Part shown: in pieces, positions 1-7,687 of the stretch | How positions within the stretch are numbered: the stretch's first letter is position 1 | Layout: each line of letters starts with the position of its first letter | Assembly (NCBI GenBank): GCA_020027805.1 | Contig: JAHKKQ010000021.1 | Location: 1-18,879 of the forward strand | DNA length: 18,879 bases | Source: Candidatus Dadabacteria bacterium | GTDB lineage: Bacteria > Desulfobacterota_D > UBA1144 > Nemesobacterales > UBA2774 | Reading direction: 5' to 3' | Made by a program: the position numbers and the translations under genes | Notes under the pieces: generated by a model | Told to the model about the DNA's origin: nothing | Databases searched by the model: none | Seen by the model: only the letters and a program-made list of their open reading frames with translations

Positions 1-12
1 TGATTCCAGCTT

Positions 13-348
13 ATGGGCATATATAGAATCTATAAAGGCGAAGACGATAGATCTCATATCGAGAAGCTTCCGCCAGAGAACCAGTTCTGGAAGTCCGTGA
101 AGACAGCTTCGACCATGTTTCTAAAGGAGTTCGCACCCGGCACGTACCTCGACTGGCACCCCGCCCCCAGGAAACAGATAGTCATCATTCTGTCAGGCCG
201 GTTGGAAAATACTTTCAGGGACGGGAGCACGCAAACGTTTAATCCGGGAGACGTCCGGGTCATTGAGGATACGACGGGGGAAGGTCATATAACGCGCGTG
301 GTCGGAGACGAAACTGTGCTTGTGGCGGTTGTGCCTTTAGATACTTAA
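13..348 (+). CDS. Small single-domain cupin protein
   Basis: This 111-residue protein is a stand-alone cupin. The diagnostic part is WHPAPRKQ at residues 48-55 followed by IVIILSG, then a DGS turn, FNPGDV at 76-81 and EDTTGEGH at 85-92, which matches the two conserved cupin motifs of one double-stranded beta-helix. H49, Q55 and H92 are the likely metal ligands; the usual second motif-1 histidine and the glutamate are replaced, as in other small cupins of the HPAPxxQ type. No signal peptide is present, so it is cytoplasmic. Substrate and reaction cannot be read from the sequence; such proteins are often listed only as cupin-domain proteins. The ATG lies 12 bases from the window edge, so its ribosome site and any upstream operon partner are not visible. 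Confidence 0.85.
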   Translation: MGIYRIYKGEDDRSHIEKLPPENQFWKSVKTASTMFLKEFAPGTYLDWHPAPRKQIVIILSGRLENTFRDGSTQTFNPGDVRVIEDTTGEGHITRVVGDETVLVAVVPLDT

Positions 349-824
349 TCCCGTTTTTCCAACGGACATATAAACTGAGGGACTTCGCGTTCTACGGCTG
401 GGGGCTGAACAGTTTCCTCCGCCACACTATTGCTGCCGATTAGAGCGGGTGTGACCCGGAAGATCAGTTGAAATCGGGGTAACGGTCTTTTCCTCGGCAT
501 CGTCGAGAGGGGCCTTCCGGTCCGCGGAGCCCTTATCTGAATATATTCGGCCGCGAGCCCTATACCACCGCTTCAGCGAAGATACTGCCGCTCCATATTA
601 TCAAGAAGAGCGTGGATCGATAACCGGGGGTTGATAGAGGCCGTCTCCCCGTCGGTTCTCCAAACCGGCTCGGCGAGCATTCCTATTGTTCTTCCCGTCC
701 TTTCTACGCGACGAATTACATTTAAACGAGATATAAACCCTCTGGACTAGGTGGGATAAATTTGCTTTAATGTAATCTATTGCGGGTGTGTTATTCATGG
801 AATACCGATACAGGGGGATATAAA
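349..824. other. Gene-poor intergenic region
   Basis: About 475 bases with no convincing coding sequence. The one long reading frame, on the minus strand across 601-837, lacks genome-typical codons and any recognisable family. There is a near-perfect 14-base palindrome centred on GAATATATTC at 539-548. The last 100 bases become AT-richer and probably hold the promoter of the secreted-protein gene at 825, but I cannot pick one -35/-10 pair with confidence. No tRNA or riboswitch was recognised. Confidence 0.5.
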
Positions 825-1622
825 ATGAGAAAGGCACTTATCGCACTGATAGTTATACAGCTTTTCGCCGTGACCGCGGGCGCGCAGGCCCCGGACGAGG
901 TGAAAGCGGTCAAGGACATAAATCTTAGATTCCAGGTGTTGCTCTACAGGCTCTACGAGCTTTCGAATATGAACCTTCCCAAGGGGACGAACGCCGCAAA
1001 CGGCATTTGGAGGGACAAGGTCGCGGCCGACCCGAAGATCGAGAACCTGTATAAATTCCCTATCACGGGCCTTACGGGCGACGCGGCGAAGCTCGCCGAG
1101 GTTTTCGGCGTATTCTACGCCGGCACGTACAAGGCTTTCACGGACAACCCCAATCTGGACGCTACCTGGGCCGGCAAAGGCTCCATATACAGGTCGGCGC
1201 TCGGTCAGGCGGGGGAGAAGGTGTACGGTATCAGCTTTAATATATTACAATCGGCGGGCGGGGACGAAGTCGAAAACAAGAAGTTCGCCACCGAGGCGAG
1301 GAACTCCGCGAGGGCGCTTATCAGGGCCATAGACAAGAACGGGCCCGCGACGAGCGGGACGTTCGCGAACAAGCGGATTGCGGTGTCCGTGTACAACGCG
1401 GCGCACCAGGCGCTTCAGAAGCTCGATGGGCTCTTCGCTGGCGACTTCAGCGGTCCGGGCGGGCCCGGTGCGAAGGTGATGAGGCAGGTGTTCGCCGAGA
1501 TAACGACCATACCGACCGCGCTCGAGGGCCCGTGGCTCTCGCCGGCGTGGCAGCTCCAGTTCCAGTACGTGTGCCTCACGGGCTCGATAGTCATGGAGAA
1601 GGTTTCTCCGCCCGGGAAGTGA
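825..1622 (+). CDS. Secreted protein of unknown family
   Basis: I do not recognise the family. The protein (265 residues) begins with MRKALIALIVIQLFAV and a small-residue AGAQA stretch, a classical Sec signal peptide with cleavage near residues 19-22, so it should be exported to the periplasm or beyond. The mature part is mixed, rich in Ala, Gly and Lys, has no transmembrane segment and only one cysteine (near the C-terminus, YVCLTG), so no disulphide is expected. A longer in-frame start exists at 780, but the signal peptide begins at the ATG at 825, which has an AGGGGG sequence about 7 bases upstream, so 825 is preferred. The DUF1330 gene follows 28 bases downstream on the same strand, so the two may be cotranscribed. 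Confidence 0.8.
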   Translation: MRKALIALIVIQLFAVTAGAQAPDEVKAVKDINLRFQVLLYRLYELSNMNLPKGTNAANGIWRDKVAADPKIENLYKFPITGLTGDAAKLAEVFGVFYAGTYKAFTDNPNLDATWAGKGSIYRSALGQAGEKVYGISFNILQSAGGDEVENKKFATEARNSARALIRAIDKNGPATSGTFANKRIAVSVYNAAHQALQKLDGLFAGDFSGPGGPGAKVMRQVFAEITTIPTALEGPWLSPAWQLQFQYVCLTGSIVMEKVSPPGK

Positions 1623-1650
1623 ATTAGTCCCAACATGGAGGAGAGGCGCA

Positions 1651-1953
1651 ATGCCCGCATACTGTTTTTTCGACGTGCTCGATGTTACCGACCCTGAAAA
1701 GATGGAGAAGTACAGGGAGGGAGTATTCAAGACAGTTGCCGACCACGGCGGGCGTTACATTTTGATCGGGGGCACGACCGACGTGGTTGAAGGGGACTGG
1801 AAGCCCGTTTTCCCTGTGATAATCGAGTTCCCCGATCTCGAAGCCGCCCGCAGGCGGTGCGATTCGGAAGAATACAGCGGATTAAAAAAACTCAGGCTCT
1901 CGGCCATTAAAGGGAACGCCGTGTTCATGGAAGGCGATCCCGAAGCCGAATAA
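1651..1953 (+). CDS. DUF1330 family protein
   Basis: A 100-residue protein with the DUF1330 (dimeric alpha-beta barrel, EthD/antibiotic-monooxygenase-like fold) signature. Residues 1-20 hold YCFFDVLDVTDPEKMEKY; then HGGRYILIGG around 31-40, EGDWKP at 49-54, VIIEFPDLEAARR near 57-69 and a C-terminal SEEYSGLKKLR segment. These correspond to the usual family order of DVTDP, GGR, EGxW and EFPS...A. Length matches the family. It is cytoplasmic and the biochemical role of the family is unknown. The start is supported by a strong GGAGGAGAGG ribosome site at 1637-1646, 4 bases before the ATG. Confidence 0.9.
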   Translation: MPAYCFFDVLDVTDPEKMEKYREGVFKTVADHGGRYILIGGTTDVVEGDWKPVFPVIIEFPDLEAARRRCDSEEYSGLKKLRLSAIKGNAVFMEGDPEAE

Positions 1954-1995
1954 TTTTTTCAATGCACCTGCGTACGCGCGGGATTTGTTTGATGC

Positions 1996-2016
1996 AGCCG
2001 GGTGGCTACTTTTTTT
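1996..2016 (+). terminator. Weak rho-independent-like terminator
   Basis: AGCC (1996-1999) and GGCT (2004-2007) form a 4-bp stem with a GGGT loop, followed by AC and seven T at 2010-2016. It would end transcripts from the DUF1330 gene. The stem is short, so this is tentative; its T-run overlaps the last codons of the convergent lipoprotein gene. Confidence 0.35.
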
Positions 2017-2359
2017 CAACCGGGGCTGAATTAGAAAGGCAGGAGAAATATTCCTTCAATACGGAATTCCTGTTTGCGGCGGGTACGCTGTCGGACTCCG
2101 TGACGAACGCCGACGCCTTCAGCTTGAATTCGTCGTTGATCTCGCCGTCGTAGTCCTTGAGCGATTCCGCCAGCTGTTTTGTCAGCTCGGGGTCGAACCC
2201 CTGGCTCTGGGCGCATCCTGCCGACGTGTTCTCGGGGTCGGATACCTTCGAGAACTTGACCTCGTCTCCCTTCCAGAAGCATCCGGACATTAAGCAGACG
2301 ATGCAAATCAGGGCGATGAGGGTGAATAAGCCGGCTCTATTCGGGTGAGTTATTTTCAT
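2006..2359 (-). CDS. Small lipoprotein, paralogue A
   Basis: This 117-residue protein begins with a lipoprotein signal: a basic start, a hydrophobic run LFTLIALICIVCLMSG and a lipobox LMSGC with the lipidated cysteine at residue 27. The mature domain (about 90 residues) is charged and helical-looking, and holds two further cysteines about 58 residues apart (SAGCAQ and FSCLSN), which could form a disulphide. It is clearly a paralogue of the neighbouring gene at 2419-2745: both share C-x(n)-DGEINDEFK / NGKITDSFK, KAS, a TESDSV / AESENV stretch and a final FSCLS / ISCLESS. I do not recognise the family. The ribosome site is poor; 59 bases separate it from the upstream paralogue, so it may depend on the promoter at 2765-2792. 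Confidence 0.8.
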   Translation of the reverse strand: MKITHPNRAGLFTLIALICIVCLMSGCFWKGDEVKFSKVSDPENTSAGCAQSQGFDPELTKQLAESLKDYDGEINDEFKLKASAFVTESDSVPAANRNSVLKEYFSCLSNSAPVEKK

Positions 2360-2418
2360 AATCCAATTCTACAGAAATCTCCGGGGTTGTAAAGGCCGGG
2401 AAACCGCGGCCCGCTGTA

Positions 2419-2745
2419 TTACTGCGCTACGGAGCTTTCGAGGCACGAGATGTACTGCTGGAATACGGCGTCGCTTTCGGAAGGCTGTACGTTTTCCGAC
2501 TCCGCAATGTCCTTGCTCGCCTTTTCCTTGAACGAGTCGGTTATCTTGCCGTTCGTATCCCGGAAAGCCGCCGCGAGCGACATTATTACCGCGCCGTCGA
2601 GCCCGAGGTTCTCGGTGCACGTGGCGGATACCTGGCCCGGGTCGTACACCTTGCCTGTCTCCGCCGCGGGCTGGGCGCAGGCAGCGATTAATGACGTCAC
2701 GCAAATTACAAGCATCATTCGAACCCGTGTAATATTTTTTCTCAT
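2419..2745 (-). CDS. Small lipoprotein, paralogue B
   Basis: A 108-residue protein with a lipobox LIAAC placing the lipidated cysteine at residue 23, followed by about 85 residues of soluble, probably helical sequence. Two conserved cysteines (SATCTE and ISCLES) match those in the downstream paralogue at 2006-2359, as do the central NGKITDSFKEKAS and AESENV segments. The start at 2745 is supported by GGGGAGGG about 7 bases upstream, and a good promoter lies at 2765-2792. The protein would sit on the periplasmic face of a membrane. Function unknown; two diverged adjacent copies show local gene duplication. Confidence 0.82.
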   Translation of the reverse strand: MRKNITRVRMMLVICVTSLIAACAQPAAETGKVYDPGQVSATCTENLGLDGAVIMSLAAAFRDTNGKITDSFKEKASKDIAESENVQPSESDAVFQQYISCLESSVAQ

Positions 2746-2764
2746 CGCGGTCCCTCCCCTGGAA

Positions 2765-2792
2765 ATAATACTGCGGGCAAGGGGCTTGTAAA
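2765..2792 (-). promoter_or_regulatory. Sigma70-like promoter for the lipoprotein pair
   Basis: Read on the minus strand: -35 TTTACA (2787-2792, five of six consensus bases), 16-base spacer, -10 TATTAT (2765-2770). It lies about 20 bases upstream of the start at 2745 and would drive both lipoprotein genes. Confidence 0.5.
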
Positions 2793-2812
2793 TACCGGGA
2801 AGTACGCGGAAC

Positions 2813-2825
2813 GAATCCTGGATTC
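2813..2825. repeat. 13-base dyad upstream of lipoprotein promoter
   Basis: GAATCC-T-GGATTC is a perfect inverted repeat about 20 bases upstream of the -35 element at 2787-2792. On the plus strand it is followed by a T-rich stretch (2826-2840). It could be an activator site, or a terminator-like hairpin with a small loop. No plus-strand gene precedes it, so the operator reading is preferred, weakly. Confidence 0.3.
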
Positions 2826-2870
2826 TTCTCTTGTTTTTTTCCAGAAGCCGGGCTATATCTGCGCAAACTT

Positions 2871-3398
2871 TTAAGGGGTTATGAACCCGTTGCAGTCGAG
2901 GGCGAACTCTTCGCCGCCTATTATAATTACGCCGTCGGGTGTTCCCTGAAACACACTGCCTTCGACGTCCTCTCCGACGGGGGTGCCGCTTACGCTGTCT
3001 ATGATAATAGTTGCTGCATCGGCATCGAACACAGATCCGTTAAATATGTCCTGGCACTCGAGCGTGAAGCAGTCGGTGTCCGTGCAATGGTCGCCGAAGA
3101 CAACGGTGAGATTATCGATTATTACGGGCGGCTCTTCGCTGTCGTCTATTACGTCACATAAATATGGGAGACAAACAGATCCTGCCAGGCTTGTCGCGGG
3201 ACAGCTGAGATCGACATCGAACGTACCGTCGCATTCGGGAGGGAACCCTGTCGGAGGAGGACTGGGGGTAACGGAAGGGCCACCGTGTCCGCCGTTTTCG
3301 CACCCTCCAGTTACCATGAGCGCGATCATTACTATAGAGGAAATTAATACGATCAGGCTTGAAGCGCGGCCGATTAATGCGTCCCCTGTGTTTTTCAT
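2871..3398 (-). CDS. Cys-rich exported protein, probable lipoprotein
   Basis: From the ATG at 3398 this is a 175-residue protein. A hydrophobic segment (SSLIVLISSIVMIALMV) is followed by TGGC, a plausible but not ideal lipobox because threonine stands at -3. Next comes a low-complexity Gly/Pro linker (GGHGGPSVTPSPPPTG), then a cysteine-rich, acidic domain with cysteines in ECDG, SCPA, VCLP, YLCD, HCTD, DCFT, ECQD and DCNG, suggesting disulphides and an extracytoplasmic location. I recognise no family. A GTG two codons upstream (3404) is an alternative start; a run of eight G (3404-3411) overlaps it and doubles as the ribosome site for the ATG. No neighbour on the same strand is close enough to suggest an operon except the lipoprotein pair 125 bases downstream. 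Confidence 0.72.
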   Translation of the reverse strand: MKNTGDALIGRASSLIVLISSIVMIALMVTGGCENGGHGGPSVTPSPPPTGFPPECDGTFDVDLSCPATSLAGSVCLPYLCDVIDDSEEPPVIIDNLTVVFGDHCTDTDCFTLECQDIFNGSVFDADAATIIIDSVSGTPVGEDVEGSVFQGTPDGVIIIGGEEFALDCNGFITP

Positions 3399-3498
3399 GT
3401 CCACCCCCCCCGCTTAACGATAGTTTGAGAAATACAATCATTAAGCAATCGAATAATTAATTATAGCTCAATGTGGAAGCGTTCTTCAAGGGCGGTCG

Positions 3499-3514
3499 CG
3501 ATGATATTTCATCG
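3499..3514. repeat. 6-bp-stem hairpin
   Basis: CGATGA and TCATCG are perfect complements around a TATT loop. It may be a regulatory hairpin or part of a small RNA; there is no T-run after it, so it is not an intrinsic terminator. Confidence 0.4.
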
Positions 3515-3540
3515 GTTCACTAATATATGCTTCTTTTTGT

Positions 3541-3569
3541 GCGGCCTTGACAATAATTGTCGTTGCCGC
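3541..3569. repeat. 29-base interrupted dyad, possible operator
   Basis: The sequence is symmetric about base 3555: GCGGC (3541-3545) pairs with GCCGC (3565-3569) and GACAAT (3549-3554) with ATTGTC (3556-3561), interrupted by three unpaired or wobble positions on each side. The inner half-sites GACAAT/ATTGTC look like a homodimer binding site. It sits roughly midway between divergent genes, 130-160 bases from each start. No gene it could terminate runs into it and no T-run follows. Confidence 0.5.
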
Positions 3570-3701
3570 CGTTTCCGGGCGCTGAATTTTGCCAAGTTAT
3601 CCATTAAATCCAATAAGTTAGATGTCATCCCACATGGCATAGGAATTGCTTGATTACAGCAGGGGAAGTTTTATTGTTTATTTGTCCCCGCCGGATAGGG
3701 C

Positions 3702-6700
3702 ATGAGATCAGAAAAACGGGCTGTATTTTCAGAAGGCGCGCAGTTCCCGAAAGGGCTTTTCATAACCGTGCTATCCCTGAGCGTCCTTCCCTTCTTGCTT
3801 TCACTCCTCGCGGCTGATTTGAGGATGAGATACCTCGAAGTGACGGAGGCTTTCCGGATAACGGTCACGGCCACGATCCTCATCTCGCTTTTCACGGGCA
3901 CGCTCTGCCTCGCGCATTACGCCCTCGAGAGGAGCAGGATCACGTTGCTACTGGGCGTGTCCCTGATAGGCACGGCAGTGATAAGCGGGTTCCAGTTCTT
4001 CGCGTCATACATGTTCGGAGAGGGGGTTTACAGGGAGTTCTTCATAACGGTTTCCTCGGGTGCGGTCGACCTCTTCCCGGCGGTGCTGATACTCGCGGGC
4101 GTATTGATACTCCTCAGGAATAAAAATTATCAGGACCTCGACAAGAGGACAGGGCATTACCTTATCGCAAGCTCGGTTTTCATTGGCATAGCGCTCGGGA
4201 TAATCTATTTCCTATCCGAATCGGGCCCGAAACCGGGCGCTCCCATAGCGCACTCGCTCCCGGCCCGTATATGGAGCCTTACTCCCATGGCGTTTGTGAT
4301 CGCCGCCGCGCTAGCTTCCGAATATTATACGAGCGCGAAGAGAACGCTCCTCTCCTGCGTCCTTGAAATAACGCTGATACCGCTCCTCGCTTCGGAAATA
4401 CTCACCACGCTCGTTTCCTCCCTCTTCCCGGGCGAGCATTTCCTCTACGCCGATTTCCTCAAGGCGCTGGCATGCTTCACGCCGTTCATCGGGCTTACGC
4501 TCGAGTACTCGAGGAACTACCGGGAGAAAAAATACGCCGTGAGTAAGGCAAGGGATACGGAATCGAGGATCGAGAGCCTGACCGAGAAGAACCGCGCCGC
4601 CGTCGAAAAACTCGAGGGGCGGATAAAGGGGCTTAAAGAAGCTGAAGACTTCCACGAAACGCTTTCGGCGGGCTCGCCTTACGGGGCGTACGTAATCACC
4701 GACGGACGTCTCGCGTACGTCAACCACGTGTTCGAGGGCCTGACGGGCTATACCGTCAAAGAACTTATAGGGTCGAAAATGGACGCGCTCGTATCGCCCG
4801 ACGACAGGGATGAGCACGGCAGCTATGTGCGGGGAATAATAGACGGGAAGCGCGACGAGCCGTGTAAGTACAGGATTATCAACAGGAAGAGGCAGACCGT
4901 ATGGGTCGCCGAGACGGCGTCTAAAATCATGCATTCCGGCAAGGAGTCCATACTCGGGTGCGTCGCGGACATCACTTCCGCGAGGCATGCGGAGGAAATG
5001 CTCAGGACCCTCTCGACGAGCTCCCCGCTCGGTATCTACATAGTCCAGGACGGCGAGATCAAATATGTGAACAGGCAGTTCTGCGAGTACACGGGATACG
5101 GGGAGGAGGACCTCATAGGGACGAGCGCCGAAAGGATAGTCCTCTATCTCGACCGGGATATCGTGAGGGAGAAGTCGGGGCAGATGCTCGAGCGGAGGAG
5201 CTCCGAGCCCTACGAATACAGGATATCGAGCAAGGGGGGCGAGATAAAATGGCTCACCGAGACCGTGACCGGGATCAGGTTCCGCGACCGTAACGCCGTG
5301 CTCGGGAGCGTAGCCGACATCACGGAGAGGAGAAGGGTGGAGATAATGTTGAGGACCCTCTCGACGAGCTCTCCTATCGGCATATACATAGTGCAGGACG
5401 GGGAATTCAAATTCGTCAACCCGCAGCTCCAGGAATACACCGGGTATACGGAGGAGGAGCTCCTCGGGAGCAAATCCGTTTGGTATATCTACGAGGAAGA
5501 CAGGCCGTCCGTGAGACAGAACGCCGTCAGGATGCTCAAGGGCGAGCTGAGCGCCCCCTACGAATACAGGGCAGTGAGAAAGGACGGCACGGTCATGTGG
5601 TCGATGGAGGTAGTGAGGTCGATCCAGTACATGGGGAAGGAGGCGGTGCTCGGGACCCTTATGGACATATCCGAGAGGAAGCAGGCCGAGGAGCTGTTCG
5701 AGACGCTTTCGACCGGGACCCCGATCGGCGTATTCATCATACAGGACTCCGGGTTCGCGTTCGTCAACCCGCAGTTCGAGGAGTTCATGGGCTACGGGAA
5801 GGACGAGCTCATGGGCACGAACCCCTGGAAACTAGTGCACCCGCTCGACCGCGACGACGTGAGGGAGAAGTCGAAACGTATGCAGGATGGGGGGAGGAAG
5901 CTGCCGTACGAGTACAGGGTGGTGGACAAACGGGGCGAGACGAAATGGGTAATGGAGACGAGCACGTCGATACAGTACAGGGGCAGGCAGGCGATACTGG
6001 GGAGCCTCATGGACATATCGGAGATGAAGAAGGCGGAGGAGGAGCTCAAGCTCGCGAAGGAAGCGGCTGAGGCGGCCAGCCAGGCGAAGACGGAGTTCCT
6101 CGCGAACGTGAGCCACGAGATAAGGACGCCGCTCAACGCGATCGTCGGCATGACGGAGCTCATGCTCGACTCTTCGTTATCCAGCGAGCAGCAGGAGACG
6201 CTCAGGGTGATAGAGTCGTCCTCGGACGCGCTCCTGAGCCTTATAAACGAAATACTCGATTTCTCGAGGATCGAAGTCGGGCAGATGGAGATCGAGGAGG
6301 AGCCTTTCAGCCTGAAGGAGCTCGTCGAGGGAGTCGCCGATTCCCTCTCGGTGAGGGCGTTCGAGAAGGGCCTGGAGCTCGTATGCTACATCAACCACAA
6401 CGTGCCCGACCGACTTATCGGGGACATGACGAGGATAAGGCAGGTCCTGGCAAACCTGGTGATCAACGCCATAAAGTTCACGGACGCGGGCGAGGTGCTC
6501 ATCAATCTCGAGAACATGAAGCCCGTCGACGGGGACGAGGTCGAGCTCCAGTTCAGCGTCGCGGACACGGGCATCGGCATCCCGGACGAGCACGGGGAAA
6601 TGATCTTCGAGAAATTCTCGCAGGTCGACAGCTCGACGACGAGGACGTTCGGCGGGGCGGGACTCGGCCTCAGCATATCGAAGTCCCTGGTTGAGCTGAT

Positions 6701-7676
6701 GAACGGAAAAATATGGTTCGAGAGCGAGGTCGGGAACGGCTCTACGTTCTACTTCAGCCTCCCGCTCAAGCTCGACTGGGAGAAGGAGGCCGGGGTCGCC
6801 AGGGTGCAGCCGAATTTCCGCGGAACGCCTGTCCTCGTCGTCGACGACAACGGGACCAACAGGTCGGTGCTGAGGAAGATGCTCTCGCTCTGGGGGTTCG
6901 AGGTAATGGATTCGGGCGGGGGGAGGGCCGCGCTGTCGCTGCTCCACAATATGGACAGGAAGCCGCCCCTGATAATCGTGGACAAGCAGATGCCCGGGAT
7001 GGACGGCATAGAGTTCACGGAGCACGTCAGGAGCTCCATCGGGAGCGATATAAAAATCCTCCTGCTTACTTCATGGGGAGGGATGAACTTCTCCGATATT
7101 AAGGACAGGGGTATAGACGAGACGATAGTGAAGCCGGTCAAGAGCGCGAAGCTCTATGACGCGGTGTCGAGGCTCGTGAAGGAAGATGCGTATATGACCG
7201 AACGTGACCAGCGCCCGGGTTCCCCGTTCGATTCCCTGTGGGCGAAGGGCAGGGTGAAGCCGCGGATACTCGTAGTGGACGACACGCCCGACAACCAGAA
7301 CCTCGCGAAGAGGATCCTCGAGCTCTGCGGTTACGAGGTCGACGTCGCTTCCGGCGGCCGGGAAGGGGCCGACGCCGCGTGCACAAACGCGTACGACATC
7401 ATTCTGATGGACATACAGATGCCGGTTATGGACGGCTTCGAGGCGACGAGGGTGATAAGGGAATGGGAGAAAGCGAACCGCACGGACAGGACGCCTATAA
7501 TAGCGGTCACCGCTCATGCGTTATTGGGTTACAGGGAAAAGTGTCTGGAGAGCGATATGGACGATTACATCACAAAGCCGCTGACCAGGAAGCACCTCCA
7601 CGATATGGTGAAGAAATGGCTCGAAGCGCGGGGAAGCGCGGTAAGCGGTTCTCCCGGAGTCGACGTGGGGGCGTGA
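3702..7676 (+). CDS. Membrane hybrid sensor histidine kinase, four PAS and two receiver domains
   Basis: A 1324-residue sensor kinase. Residues 1-270 contain about eight hydrophobic segments, an integral membrane sensor module I cannot assign to a named MASE family. A charged coiled-coil linker covers about 275-318. Four PAS domains start at residues 319, 435, 551 and 667, each exactly 116 residues long. HisKA follows with phospho-acceptor H805 in NVSHEIRTPLN, then HATPase_c with N922 in the N box, D955 in DTGIGIP and GGAGLGLS. Receiver 1 (about 1042-1160) has acidic D1048/D1049 and acceptor D1094; receiver 2 (about 1187-1305) has D1193/D1194 and acceptor D1237, with TAH and TKPL motifs. All catalytic residues seem intact. 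No HPt domain is attached; a free HPt is encoded at 9445. The gene ends at a strong terminator (7688-7737), so it is probably monocistronic. Signal and output are unknown. Confidence 0.95.
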   Translation: MRSEKRAVFSEGAQFPKGLFITVLSLSVLPFLLSLLAADLRMRYLEVTEAFRITVTATILISLFTGTLCLAHYALERSRITLLLGVSLIGTAVISGFQFFASYMFGEGVYREFFITVSSGAVDLFPAVLILAGVLILLRNKNYQDLDKRTGHYLIASSVFIGIALGIIYFLSESGPKPGAPIAHSLPARIWSLTPMAFVIAAALASEYYTSAKRTLLSCVLEITLIPLLASEILTTLVSSLFPGEHFLYADFLKALACFTPFIGLTLEYSRNYREKKYAVSKARDTESRIESLTEKNRAAVEKLEGRIKGLKEAEDFHETLSAGSPYGAYVITDGRLAYVNHVFEGLTGYTVKELIGSKMDALVSPDDRDEHGSYVRGIIDGKRDEPCKYRIINRKRQTVWVAETASKIMHSGKESILGCVADITSARHAEEMLRTLSTSSPLGIYIVQDGEIKYVNRQFCEYTGYGEEDLIGTSAERIVLYLDRDIVREKSGQMLERRSSEPYEYRISSKGGEIKWLTETVTGIRFRDRNAVLGSVADITERRRVEIMLRTLSTSSPIGIYIVQDGEFKFVNPQLQEYTGYTEEELLGSKSVWYIYEEDRPSVRQNAVRMLKGELSAPYEYRAVRKDGTVMWSMEVVRSIQYMGKEAVLGTLMDISERKQAEELFETLSTGTPIGVFIIQDSGFAFVNPQFEEFMGYGKDELMGTNPWKLVHPLDRDDVREKSKRMQDGGRKLPYEYRVVDKRGETKWVMETSTSIQYRGRQAILGSLMDISEMKKAEEELKLAKEAAEAASQAKTEFLANVSHEIRTPLNAIVGMTELMLDSSLSSEQQETLRVIESSSDALLSLINEILDFSRIEVGQMEIEEEPFSLKELVEGVADSLSVRAFEKGLELVCYINHNVPDRLIGDMTRIRQVLANLVINAIKFTDAGEVLINLENMKPVDGDEVELQFSVADTGIGIPDEHGEMIFEKFSQVDSSTTRTFGGAGLGLSISKSLVELMNGKIWFESEVGNGSTFYFSLPLKLDWEKEAGVARVQPNFRGTPVLVVDDNGTNRSVLRKMLSLWGFEVMDSGGGRAALSLLHNMDRKPPLIIVDKQMPGMDGIEFTEHVRSSIGSDIKILLLTSWGGMNFSDIKDRGIDETIVKPVKSAKLYDAVSRLVKEDAYMTERDQRPGSPFDSLWAKGRVKPRILVVDDTPDNQNLAKRILELCGYEVDVASGGREGADAACTNAYDIILMDIQMPVMDGFEATRVIREWEKANRTDRTPIIAVTAHALLGYREKCLESDMDDYITKPLTRKHLHDMVKKWLEARGSAVSGSPGVDVGA
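4656..6047 (+). repeat. Four tandem 348-base PAS-coding repeats
   Basis: The equivalent codon at the start of each PAS unit (motif E/R-T-L-S-x-x-x-P-x-G-x-Y/F) lies at 4656, 5004, 5352 and 5700, giving three identical intervals of 348 bases. The next interval ends at 6048, in the signalling helix before HisKA, where AEEEL matches the AEEML/VEIML/AEELF that end the PAS units. Units 2 and 3 still share a 20-base identical stretch (5004-5023 and 5352-5371), so at least part of the array arose by fairly recent in-frame duplication. Confidence 0.85.
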
Positions 7677-7687
7677 CCCGTTCAAGA

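Larger units (their letters stand above)
3412..3701. other. AT-richer intergenic region between divergent genes
   Basis: About 290 bases between the divergently transcribed Cys-rich protein gene and the hybrid kinase gene. Base composition is visibly more AT-rich than the coding DNA around it. It contains two hairpins (3499-3514 and 3541-3569). A weak kinase promoter is possible: TTGATT at 3650-3655, 16-base spacer, TATTGT at 3672-3677. GGGGA (3662-3666) and TCCCC (3685-3689) also form an inverted repeat near the kinase start. A 60-codon reading frame at 3471-3653 has atypical codons and is not called. Confidence 0.5.

Noticed and set aside
601..837. Minus-strand 78-codon reading frame upstream of the secreted protein gene
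   Set aside because: Codons are unlike the genome's, no family is recognisable, and it overlaps the start and probable promoter of the gene at 825.
1970..1980. Palindrome around GCGTACGC as a terminator for the DUF1330 gene
   Set aside because: It has no loop and no T-run after it; the AGCC/GGCT hairpin at 1996-2016 is a better though weak candidate.
3471..3653. Plus-strand 60-codon reading frame in the kinase upstream region
   Set aside because: Atypical codons, no ribosome site, and it spans both hairpins of an AT-rich spacer.
6177..7025. Antisense 282-codon frame inside the hybrid kinase
   Set aside because: The opposite strand encodes unmistakable HisKA, HATPase_c and receiver domains, so this frame is a shadow.
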